From positions 1 to 37,743 of the forward strand of contig NZ_SSXA01000035.1 of assembly GCF_021698975.1 (NCBI RefSeq): a DNA stretch of 37,743 nucleotides, written 5' to 3'. A program made the position numbers and the translations under genes. Positions 27,622-36,417 of this stretch are shown here, in pieces. The stretch's first letter is position 1, and each line of letters opens with the position of its first letter. Below the pieces are notes generated by a model. The model worked only from the letters and a program-made list of their open reading frames with translations, did no database searches and had not been told where the DNA came from. Origin of the DNA: Blastococcus sp. KM273128 (GTDB lineage Bacteria; Actinomycetota; Actinomycetes; Mycobacteriales; Geodermatophilaceae).

Positions 27622-27977
27622 GAGAACGCCCCCCGCAGGTGGGTGACGACCGCCGGGCGGTCCGGGTGCACGAGCACGCCCACGACGTCGAACCGCACCA
27701 CGGGCGCGTGCTCGTCGTGCGCGGCCAGCCAGCGCTGCGCCAGCACCCGGATCCGGCGCCGCTTGGCCGGCGTGACCGCCTCCACGGGGTGGCCGTAGCC
27801 GGTGCCGCGCCGCGTCTTCACCTCGCAGAAGACCAGGGCGTCGCCGTCGCGCGCGACGAGGTCGAGCTCGCCCTCGCGGCAGCGCCAGTTGCGGTCGAGG
27901 ACGCGCAGTCCGGCGTCGGTCAGGTGGGCGACGGCGATGCGTTCACCGCGGGCGCCGAGGTCGGTGGTGGGAGGCAC
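27618..27977 (-). CDS. UPF0102 (YraN) nuclease-fold protein
   Basis: A 119-residue member of the YraN/UPF0102 family with a PD-(D/E)XK-like nuclease fold: RIAVAHLTDAGLRVLDRNWR, then ELDLVARDGDALVFCEVKTR with the Asp and Glu-x-Lys catalytic residues. The function is unproven. It is translationally coupled to comM by a 4-bp overlap, a common neighbourhood. Confidence 0.9.
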   Translation of the reverse strand: MPPTTDLGARGERIAVAHLTDAGLRVLDRNWRCREGELDLVARDGDALVFCEVKTRRGTGYGHPVEAVTPAKRRRIRVLAQRWLAAHDEHAPVVRFDVVGVLVHPDRPAVVTHLRGAFS

Positions 27978-28056
27978 CCCCCGACCGTGCCGCCCCCGGG
28001 ACGGCGAGCCCAGCCCCTGGCGAGGGTCTGTGGACGACGCGGAGGGGTGTGGACGG

Positions 28057-28377
28057 CTACGGGAGCCGGGGGCCGTCCGGCAGCTCGAGGTCGGGCTTGT
28101 CGAGCTCCTCGACGTTGACGTCCTTGAAGGTCAGCACCCGCACGTTGCGCACGAACCGGGCGGGCCGGTACATGTCCCACACCCAGGCGTCGGAGAGCTT
28201 CAGCTCGAAGAAGACCTCTCCCCCGGCCTCGCGCACCTGCAGGTCCACGGAGTTGGCCAGGTAGAACCGACGCTCGGTCTCCACCACGTAGGTGAACTGC
28301 CGGACGATGTCCCGGTACTCGCGATAGAGCTGCAGCTCCATCTCGGTCTCGTACTTCTCGAGGTCCTCGGTGCTCAT
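28057..28377 (-). CDS. DUF2469 domain protein
   Basis: A 106-residue protein of the actinobacteria-specific DUF2469 family, function unknown. The start MSTEDLEKYETEMELQLYREYRDIVRQFTYVVETERRFYLAN is nearly invariant in the family. ATG28377 overlaps the rnhB stop by 4 bp (ATGA), so it is coupled to rnhB; the pairing is conserved across actinobacteria. Confidence 0.93.
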   Translation of the reverse strand: MSTEDLEKYETEMELQLYREYRDIVRQFTYVVETERRFYLANSVDLQVREAGGEVFFELKLSDAWVWDMYRPARFVRNVRVLTFKDVNVEELDKPDLELPDGPRLP

Positions 28378-29162
28378 CGGTCCTCGGTGCTCGTCAGGGC
28401 TCGGGACGCAGGGCGCATGGCCCCATCATCGACCATGGGACCGGAGCCGGTCAGGTGGGTGGTCCGCGCGGCGTGCGCGTCGCGCGCAGCCCGGACGTTC
28501 ACGAAGCGCATCCGGTGGGCGGGGCAGGGGCCGTGGCGCTCCAGCGCGGTGGTGTGCACGTCGGTGATGTAGCCCTTGTGGCCCGCGAAGTCGTACTCCG
28601 GCCAGCGCTCGTGCAGCTCCAGCATGATGCGGTCGCGCGTCACCTTGGCCAGCACCGACGCCGCGGCCACGCAGGCGGCGACCCGGTCGCCCTTCCAGAC
28701 GGCCAGCCCCGGGCGGGCGAGGCCGGGCACGGGGAAGCCGTCGGTCAGCACGTAGTCCGGGCCCGGGTCGAGGGCGCAGACCGCGCGGCGCAGCGCCTCG
28801 ATGTTGGTGACGTGCATGCCGCGCGCGTCCAGGTCCTGCACCGGCAGGACGACGACCGACCACGACACCGCGCGGTCGACGATCTCGTCGTAGGCCCGCT
28901 CCCGCGCGGCCGCGGTGAGCAGCTTGGAGTCGGCCAGCCCCGGCACCCGGCCGCGGCGCCCCGCGGGCAGGATGCAGGCCGCGGCGACCAACGGCCCGGC
29001 GCAGGCGCCCCGGCCGGCCTCGTCGGCCCCGGCGATCGCCTCGAACCCGCGCCGGCGCAGCGCGCGCTCCATGTCCCAGAGCGCGTCGGCGCGGTCGTCG
29101 GCGACGGTGCGCCGGGCACGGACCGCCGGCGCGGATCGGGTGGAGGTCGGACGAGCGGGCAT
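28374..29162 (-). CDS. rnhB: Ribonuclease HII
   Basis: Removes ribonucleotides from RNA-DNA hybrids. 262 residues. The acidic active site starts with Asp47/Glu48 in GADEAGRGACAGPLV; further catalytic Asp residues are in LTDGFPVPG and in ASVLAKVTRDRIM. About 35 extra residues at the C-terminus (after HRMRFVNVRAARDAH) are poorly conserved. It leads the rnhB-DUF2469-yraN-comM run. Confidence 0.95.
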   Translation of the reverse strand: MPARPTSTRSAPAVRARRTVADDRADALWDMERALRRRGFEAIAGADEAGRGACAGPLVAAACILPAGRRGRVPGLADSKLLTAAARERAYDEIVDRAVSWSVVVLPVQDLDARGMHVTNIEALRRAVCALDPGPDYVLTDGFPVPGLARPGLAVWKGDRVAACVAAASVLAKVTRDRIMLELHERWPEYDFAGHKGYITDVHTTALERHGPCPAHRMRFVNVRAARDAHAARTTHLTGSGPMVDDGAMRPASRALTSTEDR

Positions 29163-29217
29163 CGCGGCACGACAGTACGACGGCGCGCCGGGCGCACGAC
29201 CGACCCCCGAACACCCC

Positions 29218-29252
29218 GCAGGCCGGCTCCCCGGGAAGGGGAACCGGCCTGC
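29218..29252 (-). terminator. Terminator after the response-regulator gene
   Basis: GCAGGCCGGCTCCCC (29218-29232) and GGGGAACCGGCCTGC (29238-29252) pair over 14 of 15 positions with a 5-nt loop, 20 bp beyond the regulator's stop. It isolates this gene from rnhB. Confidence 0.7.
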
Positions 29253-29272
29253 AGGGCCCGTGGAGGAACGGG

Positions 29273-29995
29273 TCAGAGGTCGGCGGTCGCCTCGGGCGAA
29301 CCGGCCGGTTCCGGGTGCGCGCCGCAGCTGCAGCCCGGGGTGCGGTTGGTCAGGACCAGCGACACCGCGTGCGCCCGGTCGCGAGCGCCCAGCTTGCGCA
29401 GGATCGCCTTGACATGGGACTTGACGGTGTCCTCGCTGATGAACAGGTTGCGGCCGATCTGTCGGTTGGACTGGCCCTGGAGCAGCTCGTCGAGGACGTC
29501 CTGCTCGCGGCGGGTCAGCGGCACCTCGGGGGTGAACGGCTTGGCCGCGGGCACCGCGGAGGGCTCCACCCGGCGGATCTGCGGGTCGACCACCGTGCGC
29601 CCGGCGCGGGCGGCGAGGATGGCCCAGCCCAGCAGCGTCGGCGAGGTGTTGATCATCAGGTAGCCGCGGATGCCGGCGGCCAGCGCCTCGTTGACCACGG
29701 CCGGGTCCTCGGAGGTGGCCAGCGCGACGATGGCGACGCGCGGGAACCGGCGCCGCAGGTCGCGGCAGGCGTTGAGGGTGGCGGCCCGGCCGGAGCCCAG
29801 CTCCACGACGACGGCGTCGGGGCGGGCGGACTCGACCAGCGTGAGGGCCCGCCGCAGCTCGCCGGGGGTGCCGACCGCCTGCATGCCGGCGGTCTCGTTG
29901 ATCATGCTCACCAGCCCCCGGCGCAGGACGGGCGCGTCGGCGAGGAGGACCACGCGGGTGATGCCGCGCGCGGTGCTCGCCATGGGTGCAGACAC
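29273..29995 (-). CDS. Atypical LuxR-type response regulator, BldM/WhiI-like
   Basis: A 240-residue DNA-binding regulator. The receiver-like domain (about 12-125) is degenerate: the phosphoacceptor position in VVVELG has Glu65 for Asp, only one Asp is left of the acidic pair (LLADAP), and the conserved Lys is replaced (GYLMINTS). It is probably not controlled by phosphorylation. The LuxR/NarL helix-turn-helix (about 158-215) reads LTRREQDVLDELL then GRNLFISEDTVKSHVKAILRKLG and ARDRAHAVSL, close to Streptomyces BldM/WhiI. The tail has GCSCGAH (Cys222, Cys224), unusual for the family. GTG29995 is chosen for GGAG 6 nt upstream (30002-30005); longer frames begin with TTG. The gene is monocistronic with its own terminator. 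Confidence 0.85.
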   Translation of the reverse strand: MSAPMASTARGITRVVLLADAPVLRRGLVSMINETAGMQAVGTPGELRRALTLVESARPDAVVVELGSGRAATLNACRDLRRRFPRVAIVALATSEDPAVVNEALAAGIRGYLMINTSPTLLGWAILAARAGRTVVDPQIRRVEPSAVPAAKPFTPEVPLTRREQDVLDELLQGQSNRQIGRNLFISEDTVKSHVKAILRKLGARDRAHAVSLVLTNRTPGCSCGAHPEPAGSPEATADL

Positions 29996-30004
29996 AACTG
30001 ACTC

Positions 30005-30052
30005 CGTTTCACTTCCGGGAACGTGCAATCAGTCCATCGGAAGGGTGAAACG
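30005..30052. promoter_or_regulatory. Inverted repeat upstream of the response regulator
   Basis: CGTTTCAC (30005-30012) and GTGAAACG (30045-30052) are a perfect 8-bp inverted repeat 32 nt apart; with a 2-nt gap the arms extend to CGTTTCAC(CC)TTCC. The near arm lies just before the Shine-Dalgarno. It could be an operator for the regulator itself or a related dimer. Confidence 0.4.
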
Positions 30053-30061
30053 CTTGCTTGA
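30034..30061 (-). promoter_or_regulatory. Weak sigma-28/WhiG-like promoter for the response regulator
   Basis: On the minus strand TCAA (30061-30058), 16 nt, then TCCGATGG (30041-30034). It matches 3 of 4 and 5 of 8 consensus positions, so it is weak on its own. It is noted because whiI is a known WhiG target in Streptomyces and a better copy lies at 9798-9825. A small hairpin AATGCT/AGCATT (30061-30077) abuts it. Confidence 0.25.
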
Positions 30062-30142
30062 ATGCTTTTCCAGCATTTCTTCGATCAGTTCTCGCAGCCA
30101 TTCCGGGTGCGTGCGCCGATCACACCCGTAACGGTCGGGCGG

Positions 30143-31084
30143 TCATTCCGGCGACGAGGACTGCCGCGCCCGCCGTCGCCACGCGGTGAGCGGCACCGCT
30201 CCGGCCACCCCGACCGCCCAGGGCAGGACCGCCACCGCGCCGGCCGCGCCGATCGCGCCCCCGGGCGCGACCGGCAGCTCCGCCCCGCTGGCCTCGAGGC
30301 CCTGGATGTCGGGTGAGTCCAGCAGCCCGAACCGGTCCAGCGGCCAGACGATGACCGCCGCCTTGCCGATGACGTCGTCGACCGCGACGGTGCCCGCGTA
30401 CTGGTCGCCCACGTGGGAACGGGAGTCCGCCGACGCCGACCGGTGGTCACCCATGACCCACAGCCGCCCCTCAGGAACGGTCACCGGGCCGAACGCCCGG
30501 CTCTCGATGGGGGTGTCCTCGTGGATGTAGGGCTCGTCGAGCGGTTCGCCGTCGACGGTGACCCGGCCCTCGAGGTCGCAGCACTGGACGGTCTGGCCCT
30601 CGGTGGCGATGACGCGCTTGACGAAGTCGTCCTCGCTCGGCGGCGCCACCCCGATCGTGCGGCCCAGCCACAGCAGCGCGCCGGTGAACCAGTTGCCGGG
30701 TTCGTCGACCGCGATCTCCGGCGTCCAGGTGTCGGGGCCGCGGAAGACCACGATGTCGCCGGGCTCGGGCTCGCCGAACCAGTAGGGCACCTTGTTGACC
30801 AGCACGCGGTCTCCGGTGCAGCCCGTGCAGCCGTGCAGCGTCTGCTCCATCGAGCCGGACGGGATGAAGAACGCCTGCACGAAGAAGGTCTTGACGACCA
30901 GGGCGAGCACGAAGGCGATCAGCAGCAGGACGGGCAGCTCGCGCAGCAGCGAGCCCTTCTTCGCGTCGCCCGAGCGGCGGCGCCGGGGAGCGCCGGCCGC
31001 CGGCGTGGCCCCCGTGCCGTCGTCGGGCTCGTCGGGCTCACCCGGTACGACGTCGGCGGGCCCCCCGGGCCGGTCGCTGCTCAT
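30143..31084 (-). CDS. lepB: Type I signal peptidase
   Basis: Cleaves signal peptides of secreted proteins at the outer membrane face. 313 residues from ATG31084. After about 45 disordered residues a TM helix (about 48-68) leads to the catalytic Ser78 (PSGSM); the Lys partner is Lys156 (FVKRVIATEGQ), and the GDHR box WVMGDHRSASADSRSHVG is present. A second hydrophobic segment near the C-terminus (about 270-298) and a basic tail suggest a second membrane span. Its place after rplS is conserved. Confidence 0.96.
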   Translation of the reverse strand: MSSDRPGGPADVVPGEPDEPDDGTGATPAAGAPRRRRSGDAKKGSLLRELPVLLLIAFVLALVVKTFFVQAFFIPSGSMEQTLHGCTGCTGDRVLVNKVPYWFGEPEPGDIVVFRGPDTWTPEIAVDEPGNWFTGALLWLGRTIGVAPPSEDDFVKRVIATEGQTVQCCDLEGRVTVDGEPLDEPYIHEDTPIESRAFGPVTVPEGRLWVMGDHRSASADSRSHVGDQYAGTVAVDDVIGKAAVIVWPLDRFGLLDSPDIQGLEASGAELPVAPGGAIGAAGAVAVLPWAVGVAGAVPLTAWRRRARQSSSPE

Positions 31085-31108
31085 CAGGAGCCAGCGTACG
31101 GCGCGGGG

Positions 31109-31136
31109 GGCCCGCCGGGTCCCAGCCGGTCGGGCC
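31109..31136 (-). terminator. Possible terminator after rplS
   Basis: GGCCCG (31109-31114) pairs with CGGGCC (31131-31136), with an inner CCGG/CCGG stem and one bulged T. It lies 28 bp beyond the rplS stop and before lepB. It is weaker than the tsf hairpin and may only reduce read-through. Confidence 0.4.
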
Positions 31137-31163
31137 GGCCGGGGACGTGTCCTCGCGGAGAGG

Positions 31164-31520
31164 TCAGCGCGCGACGGTCTCGCGCTTCTCCTTGATCTTG
31201 GCGGCCTTGCCGCGCAGCTCGCGCAGGTAGTAGAGCTTGGCGCGACGCACGTCACCGCGGGTCAGCACCTCGATCTTCTCGACGACCGGGGTGTGCACCG
31301 GGAAGGTGCGCTCGACCCCGACACCGAAGCTGACCTTGCGCACGGTGAAGGTCTCGCGGATGCCGCCGCCCTGGCGGCGGATGACGACGCCCTGGAAGAC
31401 CTGGATGCGCGAGCGGTTGCCCTCGATGACGCGGACGTGCACCTTGACGGTGTCACCCGGGCGGAACGAGGGGATGTCGTCGCGCAACGAGTCGGCGTCG
31501 AGTGCGTCCAGGGTGTTCAT
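31164..31520 (-). CDS. rplS: 50S ribosomal protein L19
   Basis: Large-subunit ribosomal protein at the subunit interface. 118 residues from ATG31520, matching the family length. [45 protein letters not shown] is the highly conserved core. The upstream open frame to 31925 reads through the leader and is not coding. It is separated from the nudix gene by a 146-bp leader with strong hairpins. Confidence 0.98.
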   Translation of the reverse strand: MNTLDALDADSLRDDIPSFRPGDTVKVHVRVIEGNRSRIQVFQGVVIRRQGGGIRETFTVRKVSFGVGVERTFPVHTPVVEKIEVLTRGDVRRAKLYYLRELRGKAAKIKEKRETVAR

Positions 31521-31558
31521 CTCGGCAGTCCTCAGTCTCAGGTGGCTCGTTCTCGGTC

Positions 31559-31619
31559 CGGACAGCGGCTTGCCCCGGCTGTCCGTTCCGGGGAGCTGCG
31601 GCTCCGGTGCGGAGCTCCC
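31559..31619 (-). promoter_or_regulatory. Two hairpins in the rplS leader
   Basis: CGGACAGC (31559-31566) pairs with GCTGTCCG (31578-31585), an 8-bp stem with an 11-nt loop; GGGAGCT (31591-31597) pairs with AGCTCCC (31613-31619). Both lie 39-99 nt before the rplS ATG, with open sequence between them and the start. Such a structured leader suggests autogenous control by L19, or the first stem may end the upstream transcript. Known L19 leaders exist in other phyla; homology to them was not seen. Confidence 0.4.
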
Positions 31620-31666
31620 GACAGCCCGGCCGTCGGTCAGCAGCGACTCTCTACTGTGCCACATCC

Positions 31667-32164
31667 TCAGCCGACGATGCGCGGCGGCCCCGTCCACGGC
31701 CCGGCCCGCAGCTCCGCCACCAGGGCGGGGAGGTCGGCCGGGACGAAGGCGGCGCCGGCCGCGAGCTCGCCCGTCGACCACCACTGGTGCGGCTCGTCGG
31801 CGAGCACCTCCAGCTCGGTGAGCGCCCCGGGGACCACGTCGTGGACGACGTCGCGCAGCACGAAGAACGTCTCGCGGGTGTCGAAGACCTGCGCGCCGAA
31901 CGGGCCGACGTGCCGGCGCAGCCACACCGGGCCCTCCAGCGCGGCCGGCTCGACGCGCAGCCCGATCTCCTCGGCGAGCTCCCGGACGGCGGCCGCGCGC
32001 AGCGTCTCGCCGTCCTCCACTCCCCCGCCGGGCGTGTACCAGAACAGCACCTCGCCGGGGGGCACGGTGGGATCGGGCAGGCGGGCGCCGAGCAGCAGCA
32101 CCCGGCCGTCGGGGTCGAGGACGACGACGCGCGCCGTCGTCCGCTGCACGGGCCGGTCAGCCAC
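31667..32164 (-). CDS. Nudix hydrolase
   Basis: A 165-residue Nudix pyrophosphatase of unknown substrate. The Nudix box is complete: [24 protein letters not shown] fits G-x5-E-x7-REUxEExGU. The later segment resembles ADP-ribose/NTP-type family members with a WWSTGELAA stretch. GTG32164 overlaps the trmD stop by 8 bp, so it is translated with trmD. In most genomes I know trmD is followed directly by rplS, so this is an insertion into the ribosomal run. Confidence 0.88.
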   Translation of the reverse strand: MADRPVQRTTARVVVLDPDGRVLLLGARLPDPTVPPGEVLFWYTPGGGVEDGETLRAAAVRELAEEIGLRVEPAALEGPVWLRRHVGPFGAQVFDTRETFFVLRDVVHDVVPGALTELEVLADEPHQWWSTGELAAGAAFVPADLPALVAELRAGPWTGPPRIVG

Positions 32165-32894
32165 CGCCCGTCGCCGCCCGCTCCGCGTCGGTGAGCGCGT
32201 CCTCGGGCAGCGCGGCCAGCAGGTCGGGACGGCGGGCGGCGGTGCGGCGCAGCGACTCGGCGCGCCGCCACCGCGCGATCGCTGCGTGGTCCCCCGACAG
32301 CAGCACCGGCGGCACCTCGTGGCCCCGCCAGATCGCCGGACGCGTGTAGGAGGGGCCCTCGAGCAGCCCGTCGGCGTGCGAGTCGAGCTCGGCGGACTCC
32401 CGGTTGCCGAGCACGCCGGGGAGGAGCCGGGTGACGGCCTCGGTCATCACCAGCACGGCGGACTCCCCGCCGGCCAGCACGTAGTCGCCGATGGAGACCT
32501 CGGAGACCGGTCCCGACTCCGCCGCCCAGTCGGCGACCCGCTGGTCGATGCCCTCGTAGCGGCCGCAGGCGAAGACCAGCCCGGGCTCGGCCGCCCACTC
32601 CACCGCCATCGCGTGGGTGAACGGGCGCCCGGCGGGGGTCGGGACCACCAGCCGGGTGCCGGGCGGGCGGACGGCGTCGAGCGCGCGGCCCCACGGCTCG
32701 GGCTTCATCACCATGCCGGGGCCGCCGCCGTAGGGCGCGTCGTCGACGGTGCGGTGCACGTCGTCGGTCCACTGCCGCAGGTCGTGCACCCCGACGGTGA
32801 CCAGGCCCCGCTCGATGGCCTTGCCCAGCAGCGACTGGCGCAGCGGCGCCAGGTACTCCGGGAAGATCGTGACGACGTCGATCCGGAAGCTCAC
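32157..32894 (-). CDS. trmD: tRNA (guanine-N1-)-methyltransferase
   Basis: Methylates G37 at N1 in tRNAs, preventing frameshifts. 245 residues from GTG32894, with the family start [19 protein letters not shown] knot motifs are seen as [32 protein letters not shown] and [20 protein letters not shown]32894 overlaps the rimM stop (GTGA). The longer frame to 33251 is a shadow of rimM. Confidence 0.97.
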   Translation of the reverse strand: MSFRIDVVTIFPEYLAPLRQSLLGKAIERGLVTVGVHDLRQWTDDVHRTVDDAPYGGGPGMVMKPEPWGRALDAVRPPGTRLVVPTPAGRPFTHAMAVEWAAEPGLVFACGRYEGIDQRVADWAAESGPVSEVSIGDYVLAGGESAVLVMTEAVTRLLPGVLGNRESAELDSHADGLLEGPSYTRPAIWRGHEVPPVLLSGDHAAIARWRRAESLRRTAARRPDLLAALPEDALTDAERAATGGG

Positions 32895-33433
32895 AGGTCC
32901 AGGAGCCCCTCGGGCGGGTCGACCACCAGGAACCCGCCGGCGACGTCGACGGTGGGCACGATCGCCGTCACGAACGGGATCAGCGCGTCCCCGCCCTCCG
33001 CGCGGCGGACGACCAGCAGGTCCTGCGCCTCGTGGCGGACCGCGGTGACCTCGCCCAGCGCCGTCCCGTCGGGGAGCCGGGCGGCCAGGCCGACGAGCTG
33101 GTGGTCGTAGTAGGACTCGTCGTCGAGCTCGGGCAGGTCGGCGACCCGGACGAGCAGGAGGGTGTTGCGCAGCTCGTCGACGGCCTCGCGGACGTCGTAG
33201 ACGCCGCCGTCGGGCCCGGCGAGCTGGAGCAGCAGCGTGCCGCTGTGCCACCGCCGGTCGACGACGGTCAGCGGGCCGCGGTCGGCGGGGTCGGTCAGCA
33301 GCACCGCGCCGGGGGCGAAGCGCCCCTCCGGGTCGTCGGTGCGGACCTCGACTGTGGCCAGACCACGGACACCGTGGGGCCGGCCGATGCGGCCGACCAC
33401 CACGGTGTCGGTGGGTTCGTTCTCGGTGCTCAA
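32891..33433 (-). CDS. rimM: Ribosome maturation factor RimM
   Basis: Assists 30S head assembly by binding S19. 180 residues: an N-terminal barrel with [28 protein letters not shown] and a C-terminal PRC-barrel with [11 protein letters not shown] and the end [30 protein letters not shown]. It is translationally coupled to trmD and follows the KH gene by 12 bp. Confidence 0.97.
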   Translation of the reverse strand: MSTENEPTDTVVVGRIGRPHGVRGLATVEVRTDDPEGRFAPGAVLLTDPADRGPLTVVDRRWHSGTLLLQLAGPDGGVYDVREAVDELRNTLLLVRVADLPELDDESYYDHQLVGLAARLPDGTALGEVTAVRHEAQDLLVVRRAEGGDALIPFVTAIVPTVDVAGGFLVVDPPEGLLDL

Positions 33434-33445
33434 AGGAGCCGGTGC

Positions 33446-33682
33446 TCAGCGCCCGTCGGTGTCGACGACGTCGACCCGCAGGCCCCGCCCGCCGACCCCG
33501 GTCATCACCTGGCGCAGCGCCTTGGCGGTGCGCCCGCCGCGGCCGATGACCTTGCCGAGGTCGTCCGGGTGGACCCGGACCTCGAGGGTCTTGCCACGGC
33601 GGTTGGTGAGCAGGTCGACGGTGACGTCGTCGGGGTTGTCGACGATGCCCCTGACCAGGTGCTCGAGCGCTTCTTCGAGCAC
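33446..33682 (-). CDS. khpA: KH-domain RNA-binding protein (KhpA-like)
   Basis: A 78-residue single KH-domain protein that probably binds RNA with a partner. The GxxG loop is GRGG in [16 protein letters not shown]. The N-terminus [21 protein letters not shown] fits the family. GTG33682 starts 3 nt after the rpsP stop; the small gene between rpsP and rimM is conserved. Confidence 0.94.
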   Translation of the reverse strand: MLEEALEHLVRGIVDNPDDVTVDLLTNRRGKTLEVRVHPDDLGKVIGRGGRTAKALRQVMTGVGGRGLRVDVVDTDGR

Positions 33683-33685
33683 GTC

Positions 33686-34135
33686 TTACTCGGCCGGCGT
33701 CTCGGCCGGAGCAGCCTCGGCGGCGTCCGCCGCGGGGGCGTCGGCCTTCGGGGCGGCCTTCTTCTTCGGGGTGGTGGCGCCGGCGGCCGGCTCGTCCATG
33801 CCCGCCCGGACGGCCTCCTCGTAGAGGGCCTTCTTGTCCGGCTTCGGGGCAGCGACCTTCATGGGGGCCGGGGCCGGCTCGCCCTTGAACTTCTGCCAGT
33901 CACCGGTCACGCGGAAGATGGCGGCGACGGCCTCGGTCGGCTGCGCGCCGACACCCAGCCAGTACTGCGCCCGCTCGCTGTCGACCTCGATGAAGGAGGG
34001 CTCCTCCTTCGGGTGGTACTTGCCGATCGTCTCGATCGAGCGGCCGTCCCGCTTGGTGCGGGCGTCGGCGACGACGATGCGGTAGTACGGGGCGCGCATC
34101 TTGCCCAGGCGCATGAGCTTGATCTTGGTGGCCAC
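33686..34135 (-). CDS. rpsP: 30S ribosomal protein S16
   Basis: Small-subunit ribosomal protein. 149 residues from GTG34135 ([26 protein letters not shown]). Residues 1-85 are canonical; the rest is an Ala/Pro/Lys-rich tail (about 100-149, [15 protein letters not shown]) as in many actinobacteria. GAGGAG is about 13 nt upstream of the start. It leads the rpsP-khpA-rimM-trmD-nudix operon; the 278-bp stretch between it and proS holds its promoter, though no -35/-10 pair was convincing. Confidence 0.96.
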   Translation of the reverse strand: MATKIKLMRLGKMRAPYYRIVVADARTKRDGRSIETIGKYHPKEEPSFIEVDSERAQYWLGVGAQPTEAVAAIFRVTGDWQKFKGEPAPAPMKVAAPKPDKKALYEEAVRAGMDEPAAGATTPKKKAAPKADAPAADAAEAAPAETPAE

Positions 34136-34413
34136 GGTGTGTGGTGTTCTCCTCGAACGCGTTTCGGGTGCTCGCCGGAGCGACGTGTGGGGGTACGCCG
34201 GGGCGGAGCCAGGGACACGCACGTCACCGGTGAGAGGGCCGCCGACGCCGTGTTCGACCGACCATGATGCCAGACGGCCGGGCGGGGCGGGCACGCAGCC
34301 GGACGAGCCCGGACAGCGCCCCGCCCTCGAGTGCGCAGTTGCGGTCGGCGACACAGCTGGACACGCCGGACACCGCGGTCGCACCTGCACACTCGGCCGG
34401 GGAGGGCGGTCCG

Positions 34414-36150
34414 TCAGCCGCGGACGGCGGCCAGCACGCGGGCGGCGGCGTCGGCCACGGGGACCTCCTCGCGCTCGCCCGTGGCCCGGTCGCGCACCTC
34501 GATGACGCCCTCGGCCAGGCCGCGGCCCACGGTGACGATGGTCGGCATGCCGAGCAGCTCGGCGTCCTTGAACTTCACGCCGGGGCTGACCTTCGGCCGG
34601 TCGTCGTAGAGCACGGTGAGCCCGGCCCCGACCAGCTCGCGGGCCAGGGCCTCCGCGGCCTCGAAGACCGCGGCGTCCTTGCCGGTGGCGACGACGTGCA
34701 CGTCGGCCGGGGCCACCTCGCGCGGCCAGACCAGGCCCAGCTCGTCGTGGGTGGACTCGGCGATCGCGGCGACGGCGCGGGAGACGCCGATGCCGTAGGA
34801 GCCCATCGTGACGGTGACGAGCTTGCCGTTCTCGTCGAGCACCTTGAGCTCCAGCGCCTCGGCGTACTTGCGGCCCAGCCGGAAGATGTGGCCGATCTCC
34901 ACGCCGCGGGCGAGCTCCAGCGGGCCGGAGCCGTCGGGCGCGGGGTCGCCGGCGAGCACCTCGGCGGCCTCCACGACGCCGTCCCAGGTGAAGTCGCGCC
35001 CGGCCACCAGGTCGAACACGTGCTTGCCGGGCTCGTTGGCGCCGGTGATCCAGCGGGTGCCGGGAACCACCCGGGGGTCGACCAGGTAGCGGATCCCCGA
35101 CCCGCTCTCGCTGCCGAGCGCCTGAGGGCCGATGTAGCCCTTGACCAGCGCCGAATGCTTGTCGAAGTCGGCGAACGGCTCGACCTCGGCGGGGGCAACC
35201 TGGGCCTCCAGCCGCTTGAGGTCGACCTCGCGGTCGCCGGGGATGCCGATGACCAGCGGTTCGCGGGTGCCGTCGGGGTGGACCAGCAGGACGACGACGT
35301 TCTTCAGCGTCGAGGCCGCCGTGTAGCCCTCCTCGGGGAACAGCTCCTGCGCGGCGGCGACCAGCGTCTCGATGGTCGGGGTGTCGGGGGTGTCCTCGAC
35401 GTGCGCCTCAGGCAGGCCCTCCAGCGGGATCTCGTCGGGGACGACGGTGGTGACCGCCTCGACGTTCGCCGCGTAGCCACCGGCCGAGCGGACGAAGGTG
35501 TCCTCGCCGATCTCGGTCGGGTGCAGGAACTCCTCGCTCTTCGAGCCGCCCATGGCGCCCGACATCGCCGAGACGATGGCGTACTCCAGGCCGAGCCGGT
35601 CGAAGATCCGGATGTAGGCGTCCCGGTGCGCGGCGTAGGACTTGTCCAGCCCGGCGTCGTCGACGTCGAAGGAGTAGCTGTCCTTCATCGTGAACTCGCG
35701 GCCGCGCAGCAGCCCGGCCCGGGGCCGCGCCTCGTCCCGGAACTTGGTCTGGATCTGGTACAGCGAGAGCGGCAGGTCCTTATACGACGAGTACAGGTCC
35801 TTCACCAGGAGGGTGAACATCTCCTCGTGCGTGGGGCCGAGCAGGTGGTCGACGCCGCGCCGGTCCTTGAGCCGGAAGAGGTTGTCGCCGTACTCGGTCC
35901 AGCGACCGGTCGCCTCGTAGGGCTCCTTAGGCAGCAGCGAGGGGAAGTGCACCTCCTGCGCGCCCATCGCGTCCATCTCCTCGCGGATGATGCGCTCGAC
36001 GTTGCGGAAGACGCGGAAGCCCAGCGGCAGCCAGGTGAACCCTCCGGGCGCGGCCCGCCGGATGTAACCGGCCCGGGCGAGCAGGCGGTGGCTCGCGACC
36101 TCGGCGTCGGCCGGGTCCTCCCGGAGGGTCCGCAGGAACAGGGTCGACAT
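34414..36150 (-). CDS. proS: Prolyl-tRNA synthetase (bacterial type)
   Basis: Charges tRNA-Pro. 578 residues from ATG36150 ([20 protein letters not shown]); GTG36162 is a less likely start. Class II motif 2 is seen around [20 protein letters not shown] and motif 3 in [17 protein letters not shown]. The inserted editing domain (about 220-400, which hydrolyses Ala-tRNA-Pro) is present, giving full length for the E. coli-type enzyme. In mycobacteria proS lies next to the DUF4439 pair; here it is at the other end of the block, close to an IS. Confidence 0.95.
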   Translation of the reverse strand: MSTLFLRTLREDPADAEVASHRLLARAGYIRRAAPGGFTWLPLGFRVFRNVERIIREEMDAMGAQEVHFPSLLPKEPYEATGRWTEYGDNLFRLKDRRGVDHLLGPTHEEMFTLLVKDLYSSYKDLPLSLYQIQTKFRDEARPRAGLLRGREFTMKDSYSFDVDDAGLDKSYAAHRDAYIRIFDRLGLEYAIVSAMSGAMGGSKSEEFLHPTEIGEDTFVRSAGGYAANVEAVTTVVPDEIPLEGLPEAHVEDTPDTPTIETLVAAAQELFPEEGYTAASTLKNVVVLLVHPDGTREPLVIGIPGDREVDLKRLEAQVAPAEVEPFADFDKHSALVKGYIGPQALGSESGSGIRYLVDPRVVPGTRWITGANEPGKHVFDLVAGRDFTWDGVVEAAEVLAGDPAPDGSGPLELARGVEIGHIFRLGRKYAEALELKVLDENGKLVTVTMGSYGIGVSRAVAAIAESTHDELGLVWPREVAPADVHVVATGKDAAVFEAAEALARELVGAGLTVLYDDRPKVSPGVKFKDAELLGMPTIVTVGRGLAEGVIEVRDRATGEREEVPVADAAARVLAAVRG

Positions 36151-36229
36151 CCGCAGCAGCACGCCAGGAGTCTCCCAGGCGCCCGGACGTCACGCGCTGA
36201 CGCCCTGAATGCAAGGTTCAGCTTGGCAA

Positions 36230-36343
36230 TCAGCGGTCGGGCTGGCGACGGAACCGCAGCAGGCCGACCACCAGGTCCTCGCGGTCGGGAAGGTTGGCAC
36301 CTCGCACGTCAGCCGCTGCCCATGCCGGCAACAGCGCACGCCG
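36230..36343 (-). pseudogene. Possible relic of a gene's 3' end
   Basis: A 38-codon frame between an in-frame TAA (36344-36346) and TGA (36230-36232). It encodes a well-formed C-terminus: ALLPAWAAADVRGANLPD, then REDLVVGLLRFRRQPDR. No start or upstream part remains, so it may be the end of a gene cut away by the adjacent IS. The family is not recognised. Chance open frames are common at this GC content, so this is tentative. Confidence 0.25.
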
Positions 36344-36417
36344 TTACCGGCTCTTCGCGGTTCGTGGTGAATGGCCGGGGCGAGCCGGAGATCGTCAGCG
36401 TGGCCCGGAGACGTTGA

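Noticed and set aside
34264..36417. 717-codon plus-strand frame opposite proS
   Set aside because: Antisense shadow of proS with no domain; proS motifs 2 and 3 are intact on the minus strand.
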